DNA from: Amoebidium appalachense
Taxonomy: Eukaryota > Ichthyosporea
Direction of reading: 5' to 3'
NCBI GenBank assembly: GCA_963693365.1
Contig: CAVNZM010000013.1
Location: 5,456,001 to 5,520,000, forward strand
DNA: 64,000 nt
Shown here piece after piece: positions 13,161 through 36,876 of this stretch. The translations under genes were made by a program, and so were the position numbers. Positions within the stretch are counted from its first letter, which is position 1, and each line of letters opens with the position of its first letter. The notes below the pieces were generated by a model. That model was not told where the DNA came from. It did not search any database and saw only the letters and a program-made list of their open reading frames with translations.

Positions 13161-13611
13161 TACACACACACGCCCACGCACACAAACACACACACATACA
13201 GAGAGAGACAGACTTATTGGCACCCTCAAATGCATCCTTGTTTTTAGAAATGTTGCAAATAGTGTGTTGCGTCGTTGATCAGTGTTCAAGTTTGCAGCCG
13301 CTAACAGCCCCCTCCCCCTCCCCCCCCCTCCCCTACCCCTGTGCTTTCAGATAAGTTGGCACGTGCATAAAAACACCCGTGTACACTCTCTATGGTCTAT
13401 AACTCACACACACAAACACGCACACACACACGCACGTACACGTACACGTACACATGCACAAACGCACACACGTACACACACACACACACACATACCTATA
13501 CATCCAGCACACGCACACACATCCACGCACGTACTTGTCCACGTCACACAAACACACACCCACACACATACACCTGCACGTACACGCGCACGTACACACA
13601 CACACGTACAG
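10030..13611 (+). repeat. C-rich and CA-rich introns of the methyltransferase module
   Basis: Sense-strand C tracts recur (10112-10132, 10423-10448, 10751-10767, 10782-10800, 11090-11110, 11713-11730, 12255-12316), and CA arrays flank the acceptor of exon 11 (13030-13160, 13400-13610). A T tract directly followed by a G tract sits at 11925-11976. The exons listed in the neighbouring entry lie between these tracts. Confidence 0.8.
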
Positions 13612-14038
13612 GCTGGCGACACTCATGGACATGTTTGGGCACGGAGACAGCGTCTTAGACGTGGTCAAGTTTGATGTGGAGGGGGACGAATGGCTGGTGC
13701 TGACGGACCTGGCAGCCAGCGGGGTGCTTGGGAGGGTCAAGCATCTTATGTTTGAGGTGCATCTTAGGAAGGAGAAGCTGTGGAAATATCCCGAACACCT
13801 CCCCGTGGTATGTGCGCCTTTTTATATATATACCCCCCCCCCCTTCCCCCCCCCCCCCCCTCCCCCCCACCCCCTCCCGCCCCTCGGATTTCACATGCAA
13901 AGGTGATTGGGTAGGAACTTGTACAGTGAATGCCTAAACGTCTGGAAAAACCACCCATGGCCCCCTTCTTTTCCTTTTCTCCCCTTCCTCTACGACTTTT
14001 CCCTCACCGTACCTCTTGCGCCTCTTTTTGGCGTGTTT

Positions 14039-14102
<64 letters not shown>

Positions 14103-14149
14103 GTGTGTTTGTGTTTTGAGGGCCGGGTGGGGCTGGGGGGGGGGGGGGA

Positions 14150-14183
<34 letters not shown>

Positions 14184-14364
14184 CGCGGATGTGTGCATGG
14201 CAAATCTAACAGGGAAACAACCACAGGTTTTGAGTATGCTCAGTTCGCAGCAGTTTGAACTGGTGTTTTCCAGTCAGAACCCTTACAGCACCGTGGAGGA
14301 TGTGGGTGGAAGGCAGCTACCGTGTTGCTTTAAGCTGGTCTATAGAAACAGGGCTTACCTTTAA
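10525..14364 (+). CDS. METTL24/FkbM-like methyltransferase module, six exons, probably C-terminal half of a GT15 fusion
   Basis: Exons: 10525-10664, 10995-11074, 11628-11700, 12628-12779, 13612-13807, 14227-14364 (TAA). The protein resembles the METTL24-like branch of Methyltransf_21 SAM-dependent enzymes: [39 protein letters not shown], and [11 protein letters not shown], the last matching the family's LKLDIEGxEW strand. METTL24 substrates are unknown. The first exon cannot start a normal secretory protein: its only early Met, at 10536, lies inside the conserved domain and no signal peptide or anchor precedes it. Joining 10029 (donor C/GTGTGT) to 10525 (acceptor CCATCCAG with a TCTAAC branch site at about 10501) keeps the frame and gives about 695 residues in total. 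A separate gene starting at 10536 remains possible. Confidence 0.85.
13808..14226 (+). repeat. Last intron with C tract, (GT)n and G tract
   Basis: A C tract near the donor (13832-13880) faces a (GT)n array (14044-14102) and a G tract (14136-14181) near the acceptor. The C and G tracts are complementary and could pair within the transcript. Confidence 0.85.
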
Positions 14365-14892
14365 AGAATCACCCTTTGTCCTTGCTGCTTAGAATGCAAG
14401 CTGATTGTAGCTGCGTGCGGGGCTGTGTTTGCGAAACGAACGTGTTCGTGTATGCTGGAATTAACGGTTGTCCTTTTATAGGCAAAGTATTAGCATGATT
14501 CAATTGTGAGTGGACGAAAATTTTAGTACGAATATGGGAGCTGTAGCTTAGACAAAATTGTTGCATAGCCAAACTTAAGGGCTGTTATCTACGAAAATCC
14601 ATACGTGCGCCCTACATGCACGTATATACATTTATGAACCAACTTTCATGGCGTCTGTCTGAAAATTTTAGAATTCGATATATGTGTGATGATATATAGG
14701 AGTAGAAGCGAATAGTGCACGAGCACATGTAGTGTGCTTGAGTAATATTAGACTGTAGTTGGGCCTACCATCAATTGCAATCTGATTCGTTTCAAAAGTC
14801 AAACAACGGAACTTTTTTTTGTTCCTACAGCCGGTGCCACTGGCAAAGTTTCTGCATGCACCTCTGAGTCAATGTACACGCATCCTCAACTT

Positions 14893-14898
14893 AATAAA
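14893..14898 (+). terminator. Possible polyadenylation signal AATAAA
   Basis: AATAAA about 530 bases after the methyltransferase stop codon, followed within 15 bases by a TG-rich stretch. It is the first clear hexamer downstream; use in vivo is inferred. Confidence 0.35.
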
Positions 14899-15112
14899 CT
14901 TTAATGTGTGTGATTGGGTGAACCAGCTTTGATCATGATCATGGTAAACATTTGAGTTCACAGCTCATAATATTTGAGTATTGCCGACAAACGGAATTTA
15001 ATTGTTATGGCAAGCGACTCTATTGCCAAAGTGCACGTGCATGCACGGGCGCGTGCATGTGAATGGGTGGGGGGCGGGGGTGGTTGTGCATCGTGGGGTT
15101 GTTGTTGTTGTG

Positions 15113-15119
15113 TATGTGT

Positions 15120-15165
<46 letters not shown>

Positions 15166-15480
15166 AAAACGTTATGATCTGATCATGATATCGTATCATT
15201 CGTATGGGCCTACGTCTATCAACCAGGGCAGGCTGGATGTGGTCAGTGCTACGGGCCTTGCCGTGACAGGCCTGTAGCATGTGGGGTGTGTGGTCTACAT
15301 GTGCTGGCGTGGGTAGGCGTGTACCTCACAGTATGTGCATGTGTGAGTGTGTTTTGTGGTCGTGGGCGACCGGGCAGGCAGAGCGGAAGTGCAGGGGAGG
15401 AAAGTGGGTGAGCGAGAGAGGGAGTGAGGGAGAGAGAGGGGGGAGGGGGGTAGAACGGTGGGGAGAGGGGGAGTCTCAGA

Positions 15481-15526
<46 letters not shown>

Positions 15527-15573
15527 TCGAAGGGGAGAGATAGAGAGAGAGAGCGGGGGGGGGGGGGGGGGGG

Positions 15574-15644
<71 letters not shown>

Positions 15645-15760
15645 GGGGGGGGGGGGGGAGAGAGAGGGGGAGGGGGGGGGAGGGAGGGAGAGAGAGAGAG
15701 AGGGGGGGAGGGAGAGGGAGGGGAGAGAAATGGGGGGGGGGGGGGGGGGGGGGGGAGATA
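15113..15760. repeat. (GT)n-Gn and (GA)n-Gn compound satellites
   Basis: A GT run passes into a G tract (15113-15164). A long G tract (15484-15525), (GA)n (15577-15641) and further G/GA mixtures extend to 15756. No coding sequence. Confidence 0.92.
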
Positions 15761-16237
15761 GTAGCAGGGACGTCACCGAAGCCAATGCCTATGCATTATC
15801 AAATCATACCCCGTACCACCAATCACCTTTAATCGTCATTCATCTATTAGCCACTCACAAGCTTAGTTAAACCAACCACCATCTACCAATAACAACGTAC
15901 AAACATTCTAACTGCAGCTCCGACGATTCATTCTGCAGTAGTGACTGTCTCTCATTGCTTACTTTAACCACACACATATCGATGAATTAGATTACTGTTA
16001 TATCATCAAATACCGAAATTTCATATATGACCGACAAACACTGCTGGAAATAGTGTAGAAAAGGGAATAAAACACGTGGATATCCAGGGGAAAAAACCGC
16101 ATCAAAGACACACCCTAAACTTTTCTAGAGCCTCGGAACACCCATGTGCACATATGGCACTTTCTTCTATGTACAGTTATGATGGCTTATCGTTCTATAG
16201 GCTAACCTAAGTGAAACCCGGTCATGTGAGCAGCGTG

Positions 16238-16301
<64 letters not shown>

Positions 16302-16352
16302 TGTGTGTAGGTGTGTGTCTGTGCGTGTGGATGTGTGTGGATGTGTGTGGAC

Positions 16353-16427
<75 letters not shown>

Positions 16428-16639
16428 GTATAAGTGGGCAAATGAAGCTCCAAAAAAAAAAAAAAAAAGAAAGAAGTATGAACGACGGCTACGATAGGGA
16501 GGTAACCAGGACCAACTTGAAATAGAAGGGGCAAAAAAAAAATAATAAAAAACCCCACCAGACATTCACACTTACACCAACCAACCAACAAAACACAACC
16601 TCGCCTACTAATATAAAAAATGCCACCCAACCACACATT
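15761..16639. other. Convergent intergenic region
   Basis: Separates the convergent methyltransferase (+) and disordered-protein (-) genes. It contains (GT)n at 16238-16293 and 16357-16424 and an A tract near 16452; otherwise nothing recognised. Confidence 0.6.
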
Positions 16640-28325
<11,686 letters not shown>

Positions 28326-28351
28326 GCCCCCAGTGTCAAAGGCTACATTAC

Positions 28352-30710
28352 CTCAGTGACGAATCGCGAGAGAGTTGAAGCAGCTGCTAGCCTGTTCCAA
28401 GGACGTACACATGCATCTTCACCCGCAAAAGTCCTGGTCGTGTGGTTTACAAACAACGTATTGGCCTGGCCTTCGTATTCTTTGATTACTCAGCAACGGA
28501 AAAAATGATGTCTCCACTAGGGGTTCTGACCAGAGCTAGGAAAAGACCTCTGTACACTGCTTCAACGACACAGTGCCCAATGCCGTCAATATGCTTCCCA
28601 AATAACTCCTTGCCATCTAGAAAACATCGCCAAAAGTTGGTGTCATGTTCTGTGGTTGGTGTGTCAGCTCTGAGCTGCTCAGAAGTACATAACGGCCAGG
28701 GCTAGTAATTGTATCGGATGAAGTTAATACACCGGGAAATATTTGGCTTGCCCCGTTATAGTGTCGCGGCCCGACCGCCGGCCGGGTGACAGCAGCGCAG
28801 GTAGTGCAGGCTTCTTCTTTTATTTAGCTCTCTCACTGCTCATGCACTATACCTAATATCTTATGATAAATATTAAAATATTTGAAGTATTCAAAACGCT
28901 ACCTTAGAAGCAAAAAGATCTTAAAGTAGCCCAGATAAAGGATCGTGACGATGGTCGTCGCACATTCCCCCCATCGATATTGTCGGTATTGTTTTTCCCA
29001 CAATAGTTGATATTTTGTACCCTGGTGCCACAGAGTTATTATTGGCCAACCATTTTGTTACATTGGAATGTGCACACGCGATAAATACCTTCAGATCTGA
29101 GGAACGAACACCGGCAATTAGCATGCATGACGTTAATACTAAAAATAAACGTGTGGAGACTCCAGCTTGGAACGGTAGAAATCCTCGATCAATTGGACAT
29201 CCCAGAAAATCTGCGGTTTCAAGACTCTACGGGTATTATATAGTTATATAAATTCCATATATATGCGTTCTATTTCGATTTCTCTGACTACCAATACTTA
29301 AAAGAACACATTCATATCTGTTGGTGCGCCACCTTGATTCAAACTGCGCACATTCTAAAAAAAAAAAAAACGGTAAAAACTTACACATCTGGTATGTCAC
29401 TTATACGTCACCTATACTCTATGAGAATTATCAAGAATAGATGAACACAAAAGTCGTTGAGTTCTGCGTAGCACATAAGAGGGGGAAACTCCTTTTTTTT
29501 CCTTCCCCACCTTTTTTTTTCGTGGTGCATAACACACCACCGGAGTCCAGAAGTTTTTGGTATTTTCAGCATTGTTTTGATGTCGGATGGATGTACGTGT
29601 GGGCATCTTGAATTCATTTTTTCTATGCCATTATACTGTAGTGACCTTATATCTGGCCGGGCCTGGTCAACACTGGATGTTGACGTGTGTGGCATGCGCA
29701 TTGCGCACGGGTTTGGCCACGTGTACTTGACCCACGTGGCACGTAACCCACAAAAAATTTATGTGTACACGTGTACTAGTATGGCTGAATATTCAAAGAT
29801 ATATATTTCTGTTGAGCAGCTATTCACTACTTAAAATTTATGCGGCCAGGCTGCACTGCATGAAGGATGTATTGCAGCGCTTGCCATGCACCCTTGGACA
29901 GTTGGAAGACCGTTCAACCCGATATTTGGATATGATACGTTTTCACGTGCGGATTCGCAGGCTCCATCATCATTGAAGTTGGCAAGTTGGTCTGGCCAGC
30001 CATGGGCCGCTTCGCGGGCGCCAGTCAAGGAGCTGCCACGTCTGACGCACTGTAACTAAAATCTGCGGCTCTTGCTACCCCCTCAAGCTTGTGTATAAAA
30101 TGAAACATTACTATGTAGTCCGAGGCTCTCTCTCTCTCGCTCAAGGCTCGCTCTTATGTAGGTATGTCTTTTTCTCTCCATCCTGTGAGATCGATGTGGC
30201 ACGCGCCGGATGAAATTTCACTAACGGTATCAAAGGTGTGGGAGGTAAAGCAGTTTTTTTATACTTATTTTTATATTATAGTAAATCCACACAACTTCGC
30301 CTGCTACTTTCAAGAATAAATAATAATAAAAAGTCGCTGCTGGATTCTACTTTGTTTGTTCTGGGGTTTTACGGTTTTTATTGAGTCACTTGTTTGCCAA
30401 GCCTAACATGATTGGCGGTAAATGTTTGAGGAATTCGAGGTGTTCAGGTCACTCCTTCAGCGATTGGGTACATGACCTCGTTTAAAAATATGAGGAGTTT
30501 ATCCTCCAGTCAAAGGGAGTAAACGCTTATCACATTTCACCGATATTTGTCATTGCGGAAGCGTTCCATTCTTGGTTGGAATGAACAACAACAAATGTTC
30601 TGATCGTTTAGAATCTAGATTACATAAAGCATATTCTTAGATTATTCTAGGGCTAATATGTACCTTCCACGAGAAGACACTCCGAAGTTAAAGCTCAATC
30701 GCAGCGATTG
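28352..30710. other. Intergenic DNA without recognised genes
   Basis: About 2.3 kb with few satellites. Short open frames occur on both strands (for example 29408-29701 minus), but none shows a conserved motif, splice context or promoter. A TATA-poor, AT-rich composition resembles the other gene-free stretches. Confidence 0.5.
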
Positions 30711-31956
30711 AAGTGGTGCAAGGCAAACCTTATGATCCTTAACATTAGACAAATGTGGTGTTCTTGTACCTGATATAGCTAACAATTTACACACATTTAC
30801 ATTATCATCTAAACCTGTACCTATAGTTCCAGAATACAAATATCTTGGTGTTCCGGTTGATTCTGTTGGTGTTATGTTTCCCCATATGGTCGAAAAGAGG
30901 GTAGAGTTGGCTCGTAAGCGGTTAGCTTTCTTCTCGGCTAATATTTTTAAAGACACACCCCTCCATCCTTCTCAGATAGATGATTAGACTTACATTTATT
31001 CGCACTTTTGTCTTCCCGGCATGTGAATATGGTTTACCCCTTCTCGCCGCTTGGATCAAGAAAGAGAGAACTAGAGCGCTTAAACCCTTGGCAAATTTCC
31101 TTGAAGCAGAAGTTGCCTCCTTTCTATCTAACAACTGTTGTAAACCTGGGCCTGTAACGCTCTCGATATATGGTCTGGTCCCAATAGCTGCTAGAGTATC
31201 CTATCTCGCGCTGAAATTCAATAAGCACATAAGCCGCTTAAAGAAGTATTTGCCCTCCCACCCTCTCTTCTCTATCCGACCTGTCCCCTCCTCACCTCTC
31301 CCCTCTTTCCTCCCCTCTCTCTCCCCTTCTCCCCTGGGCACAAATACAAATAAACCCCGCAATAGTGTGTGTGTGACTTTGGACTGCCACTTACTTATTA
31401 AACATGTACACAATCACAAGATAATCACGCAATATAACAAATGGAAAAAGATACCACACGACACTAGACCCGATGAAAGCATACACCTTGAAGAACTAAG
31501 TCTTATGTCTCGTTTTATATATACTGACCGCCTCAACCATATTGCCAAATATGGCACTCGCAAATGTATAACACCTAAATACATATTACCCTCCTGTAGA
31601 ACTGGTCTTTCTCTAGCTGATGGTATTATTGATCAATTACCACGCTTTTACTGTACACGTGCTATACAGTGGAGATCTAATAAGTATAAGGTGGCATCGT
31701 TTGCATGCCCAAACAACACACACACACACCAGTTTAACCGGTCATGTATCGCCAAATGTAGTTTGATAGACCACATAATACCGCAACACACACATGTCAC
31801 ATTCACAACAGACACCCAGAAAGATAGCCTACCTGTAAATTACAACATCCTTGATTTTATACTAAACACGCGTAACTACGACCTGTTTATTAGATGTATT
31901 GATTGGCTTGAGAAACACATCACTACAAAATTATAGCGCACGCGCACACACACACA

Positions 31957-32021
<65 letters not shown>

Positions 32022-32052
32022 CCAGCTGATACCGAGTGTCCCAGGGGAGCCC

Positions 32053-32085
<33 letters not shown>

Positions 32086-32280
32086 CGGGGAACCCCAACT
32101 AATTGATTTCTCCTTGTAGTCTTTATGGTGTCTCGTAGAGAAAGTAAACCCTGATATATAGTCATCACCCGACATCTATGTACGTGTTCATGATATACCG
32201 CTGAGGGGATATTCCGAGCAAACCCCCCCCCATACCTGAGACTGGTTTCTCTTTGCCTCGAGTAAACAGCGTAAACCCCC
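30711..32280 (+). mobile_element. 5'-truncated LINE (non-LTR retrotransposon), copy 1
   Basis: Homology to the longer copy at 57860-61003 begins abruptly at 30711, inside the reverse transcriptase after the YADD motif, and continues to the shared 3' end. The coding part has a 1-nt insertion (near 30751) and a 10-nt insertion (about 30973-30982), so it is dead. In the C-terminal region its frame is uninterrupted (30980-31936), showing that the frameshift in the other copy is secondary. The stop codon is followed at once by (CA)n, a conserved GC hairpin-like segment, an internal A tract (32057-32085) and a tail of about 195 bases. The remaining sequence is nearly identical to copy 2, so both insertions are young. 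Confidence 0.88.
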
Positions 32281-32448
32281 TTAACTTTTATATCCAATGG
32301 TTAGCTATCTTTTATGGAGGACATGGTTGTCTCGAACGGGAGGAGGAAGCGGTGAGAGATGGCACGATCTCGCATTCTTGTGAAAATGTACATTTTTACG
32401 GACAACAAGATAATTGTTTGAGTGGTGCGTGGCTCTTATAGAGTAGTG

Positions 32449-32581
32449 ATGTGATTGGTTGTAGATCATGAGATTAGAGTTTTGATCCACGGGTATATAA
32501 AGTGGGTTTGTGTATGTATTTGGGTCAGTTCTCAGTTTTAGAAGTAGAGTTTGTGTGAGGAGGAGACGGCAAGGGAGAAAG
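32449..32581 (+). promoter_or_regulatory. CCAAT/TATA promoter with possible first exon
   Basis: ATTGG (inverted CCAAT) at about 32455 and a strong TATA box GTATATAAAG (core 32494-32500) are followed 25-30 bases later by an initiator-like TCAGTT near 32525. A good donor, AAAG/GTAATA, ends a putative non-coding exon at 32581. This is the best core promoter in the window. It may serve the small ORF at 33530. Confidence 0.5.
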
Positions 32582-32787
32582 GTAATAGATAGTCGTTTTT
32601 GGTTGAATTTGGTTTTGGTGGCCCCTTCGTTAGGAGCACGAACCTGTTGCCAGCGGCTAATTAGTTATATTTCTTCTCTGTGGGCTCGTTTTTTCTCCCA
32701 CCCTCCCTCCCTGGTAAATTAGATGAAGGGGTTCCTTCGGCCATTGAGAGCTGAAGGGGCTGTTCCTTCCCTAGGGTAGGGGGCCTC

Positions 32788-32990
<203 letters not shown>

Positions 32991-33529
32991 CCACAGACAC
33001 ACACGGTTGTAGATTTAAAAGGGTTAAGGGGTGTGTTGTTGTTTTAGGCTTAAAGGTTTAATAGTGTGAAATTTACAAAACAATTTAGGATTTCATCGTC
33101 CCTGCCATGCTCTGATTGGCCTAAACGTATCACAAACTGGCGAACAGCATTGCGTGCTGCAATTGCGAATAACCAAAAAAGGTTAGAAATGAAAAAGCAA
33201 AAAAGCAGCTTTGTGCCGCTTTGAATCAAGGTTCTGCGACATCGAAATGTGATGGGAATATGAATTTGAACACGGATGAAAGTCGGATGGGGGACGGGTG
33301 GTCACAGCTTTCGTAGACAAGAACTATGTTTAGGACAAGGAAAAGACTGAGGACGCCAGGTCCCGGAAGCCCCATTTACATCGTGATGTTTATTGATCTG
33401 GGGGGCTTCCGTGTCTGAAAGAGCTGCACGTAGATCATCTTCCCATACTCGTGATTGAATTGCACCGTTTAATGTCACTTCTCCTTGATATATACCAGTA
33501 GTTGGTGTCTCTTACAATGCACACAAAGA

Positions 33530-33781
33530 ATGGACGGGGGCATGGAACTTGGTGATGGCAGTGGTGTGGGGTTCGAAGCAGGGGCACTTGACTCGGATTT
33601 CTTTGACAATATTTTTTCCGACGATAGCACACAGAGTGATACAGAAGACAGCGAGGCTACAGAGGATACCGCTCTCTCAGGGAAATGGCGTATTTTTGAC
33701 CCCAAGCAAGTAGACATAATAACACTCAAAGCAGACGATATTGAAAACAGGCTCCTAGACGTTCAGGCGCAAGTCCAGTAA
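33530..33781 (+). CDS. Small acidic hypothetical protein (83 aa)
   Basis: Not recognised. The ORF starts at an ATG preceded by CACAAAG and encodes a Gly-rich start, an acidic centre (DDSTQSDTEDSEATED) and a more ordinary C-terminus (SGKWRIFDPKQVDIITLKAD...ENRLLD). It is followed by TAA, after which the same frame stays open for another 19 codons. The codon texture is unlike the satellite-derived frames. A TATA promoter and a donor site lie about 1 kb upstream, so it could be the second exon of a two-exon gene. It may equally be a fragment or pseudogene. Confidence 0.4.
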   Translation: MDGGMELGDGSGVGFEAGALDSDFFDNIFSDDSTQSDTEDSEATEDTALSGKWRIFDPKQVDIITLKADDIENRLLDVQAQVQ

Positions 33782-33968
33782 TCCAAACGCCAAATCCTGC
33801 TTCAATATATGGCACACGAACAAGGATATCAAAACACCTGAATACTGGGCAGATTACGAGCCTCAGTAGACACGGTGGTCGCAGTGTGAAATGATTGGTT
33901 AAGTTAGAGTCACGTCACTTGCAGGCTTTGCTGTTGCCAAAGAGTTCTTCTTGTGTTTTTTCCTTCAC

Positions 33969-34012
33969 CTCCCCCCCCCCCCCCCCCCCCCCCCCCTTTT
34001 TTTTTTTTTTGG

Positions 34013-34078
<66 letters not shown>

Positions 34079-34450
34079 CCCTGTGTGTGTGCCCCTGTGT
34101 GTGTGTGTGTGTGTGTGTGTGCCCCTGTGTGTGTGTGTGTGTGCGTGTGTGGTGGTGGTGGTGGTGGGGGGGGGGGGGGAGAGGGGAGGGCTCGGGAGGG
34201 GGGGGGGGGGGGGGGGATTGCCTATGATACCCAAGTTAACCGTTAGAGGGACTGTTGTAATTTCAAGTGTAAGACATTTAATAGTTCAAATTTCGTGGTC
34301 TATAAAACAAACACTACACCCCTCTCCCCGAAGCTCGTACCCGGGCCACAGATCTATAACACCCCGTCCCCCAGCCCCCCAGCCCCCTTCCTCCCCTCCC
34401 CCCTTCCCCCCTTCCCCCCCCTTCCCCCCCCCCCCCCCCCCCCCCCCCGG
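33969..34450. repeat. C/T, GT, G and C tracts
   Basis: A C tract passes into T (33969-34012), then GT arrays with CCCCTGT interruptions (34014-34150), GGT and G tracts (34151-34216), and C-rich sequence with a C tract (34370-34448). Confidence 0.9.
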
Positions 34451-36499
34451 ACCACAACCACCACCACCGTCCCTTCCTTTGGCACACAAACAATTATCGC
34501 TCTTCTTCCCAGTGTGTGCACGTGTTAGCATACATGTATTTTCCTCCGTCTGGATCCCTCCCCCGAGGCCACCCTGAGGCTCTCCCCGTCCCTACTATTT
34601 GCTTCGGTTTCCTGGTATAATTATGGTCACGACTTTGAAATTACGAGTCAAAAGAAAAATTACCAGAGGACCCGAGTCTCCCCGACACGTACGGGGCCCT
34701 CGGTGCATTTTGAAACACTCTTTTTTCCCTTCTTTTTGGCTATTAATGCATAAAAGGTTTGGTATTTTTCGTCTAAAACGTGTTTAAAATGGATTAAATA
34801 GTATACCGGAGTTGGTATTACATAACGTGTTCATACAGCTTTTGGTGTATTCAAAATGGGCTTTGGCAATGACCCATTTCCAGAATGGGTCCCAGGTTAC
34901 GGGTAAAAATTTGTACACGTGGGGCGAAATAAGCGGCTTTTGAAACATCTGTCTCTCTTTTTGTATCCCAGTAAATAGTACATAATCGGTTATTTGCGTC
35001 TTTTGTATGTCTTTTTATCATTTTTTTTGTTAATATTAACTGGTAGGTGCACATTCATAAGGCATTTCATGCAATCAAAGTTGGCCCCGGCAACATTTCC
35101 TGAATTTGGGGTCCTAAAAAACACGTACGGGGGCCACGGATGAATTTTTTCTTCTTCTTTTGACTCGGGTTTATTGATCCGTTGATGAAGGCAACGTGCA
35201 GCCACAGGCTACATAACCACCAATAGAACTGAAAAAGCCAAAGCTACGAAATAAAAATAAAGCGACAAGTGACAAAGGACACCAGCGGGCAAAACCGTAA
35301 GTGTACGTGTATGCGTGAAACTAGGTTGCTCCAACTTGTCATATGCACCGATGTTGACCAGACCACATTCTGCAAGAAGACATCATTACTGCTCCTTCCC
35401 AACAGGCCCCCCTCAAAACCTATCGAGGCACAGCAAGCAAGTCAGCCTCTAAAAGAGCAATGCAGACCAAATCTAAGCTAAAAAACAATCCCAACGGGCC
35501 CGGCCCCTAGATAACCCGGAGAAACTGCATCTAGCTCTCTGATAAGGTGGCCTAGTTGTGGCAGGACACACAGAAAAACACAATTACAGAATGCATGCAA
35601 GCATTGCAATACGACTGGAGGCTAAGGGCTGGCAGTCACTTGGAAAGCTCCCCGACGACCAAGTAGCCGCCCCAGGGCCTCCACTCACGCAGCGCAGAAG
35701 TAGCTGAAGAAGTTGCAGCAGCCCACCGCCAATAGGTCGCGTAGAAGCGTAGACAGCGTGTAGAAGTTACCATAGGTTGCAGTGGACCACCAGGCGTTGA
35801 AGAAACCACTTCTCAAGCGAGAAACTCCGCGAAAGGGAGATGAAAATTCAGACACTCTTTTTGTTATTTGTTTTTTAAACTATTAATACGTTTTTTAATG
35901 TTCTGGTTCAAAGCATCCGTATATATTGTTTTCGTACTGTTTTTGGGTCTGGAATCAAGCTTTATTATGGTTTTTGGTGCACTCAAAGTGGGTCCCAGCG
36001 CCGCAAGTTCCTGGGACGTGGCCGCACTAAAGTAAAAAGTCCGAGACGTCTTTTAGTATTAGATAATGGGCCTTTATCATATGACATGGTGGATATATTC
36101 GAAAGCTTCATTCAAATAATCAATTGATGTTTACACGTGCGATTTATACACACTAGCACATGAGCAAGCGCACACGTGGTACTTCATCCGCACGCACACA
36201 GGTATGTACCTACCACTATTCATCAGTTCTGAATTAGACCTTAAATAAAAAGGATCAAATCAACTGATACATACTCTCCGTGGCTCGGTCCGACCCCAAA
36301 AAAAGGTCTCATGCTGGTTATCTTTCACATAGAGGTTAAACGTTCCAGATAAAAGTGCACACCGTCTTTTCAACTTTTGACCTTTAAGCCTGGGCAAGGA
36401 ACTGAACATAGCTGAAACCCCGAGGCCTGTCAGATTCATCCTCTTATTAAACTTTCTATAATGGTCAAGAGTACTTCTGTGAGTTTTTAATATTTTTTT
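34451..36499. other. Gene-free stretch
   Basis: About 2 kb of non-satellite DNA. No frame shows a recognisable domain; one minus-strand frame of about 80 codons (36260-36505) lacks an ATG and any supporting signal. Confidence 0.5.
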
Positions 36500-36837
36500 G
36501 GCCACCGGGGGTGAGGCCGGGGAGGGAAGGGGAGGGGGGGAGAGCAGAGAGAGGGGGAAGGGAGGGGGGGGGGGGGGGGGGGGGGGAGGGGGGGGGGGGG
36601 GGGGGGGGGGAGGGAGGGAGGGGGTAGGGGGAGAGCGGGGGGAGGGGGAGGGGGGGAGGGGGGGGGGGGGAAGGGGAGGGGGGGGGGGGGGGGGTGCTAA
36701 TAGCCCACAGCCTAAGAATAAATTTAGGTCTCAGGCCGTGTCATTATTCTTCTTCTTTTTTTTTTTTTTTTTTTTTTTTTAGAGAGGGGGAGGGGGGAGG
36801 GGGGGGGAGGAGGCCTTAAGGGGTGGGTGGGTGGGTG

Positions 36838-36876
<39 letters not shown>

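Noticed and set aside
33782-33841. Similarity of the frame after the small ORF's stop (KRQILLQYMAHEQGY) to the HMxxxGF repeat of the disordered protein
   Set aside because: Spacing differs by one residue and only four positions agree; it lies after a stop codon, so chance is likelier.
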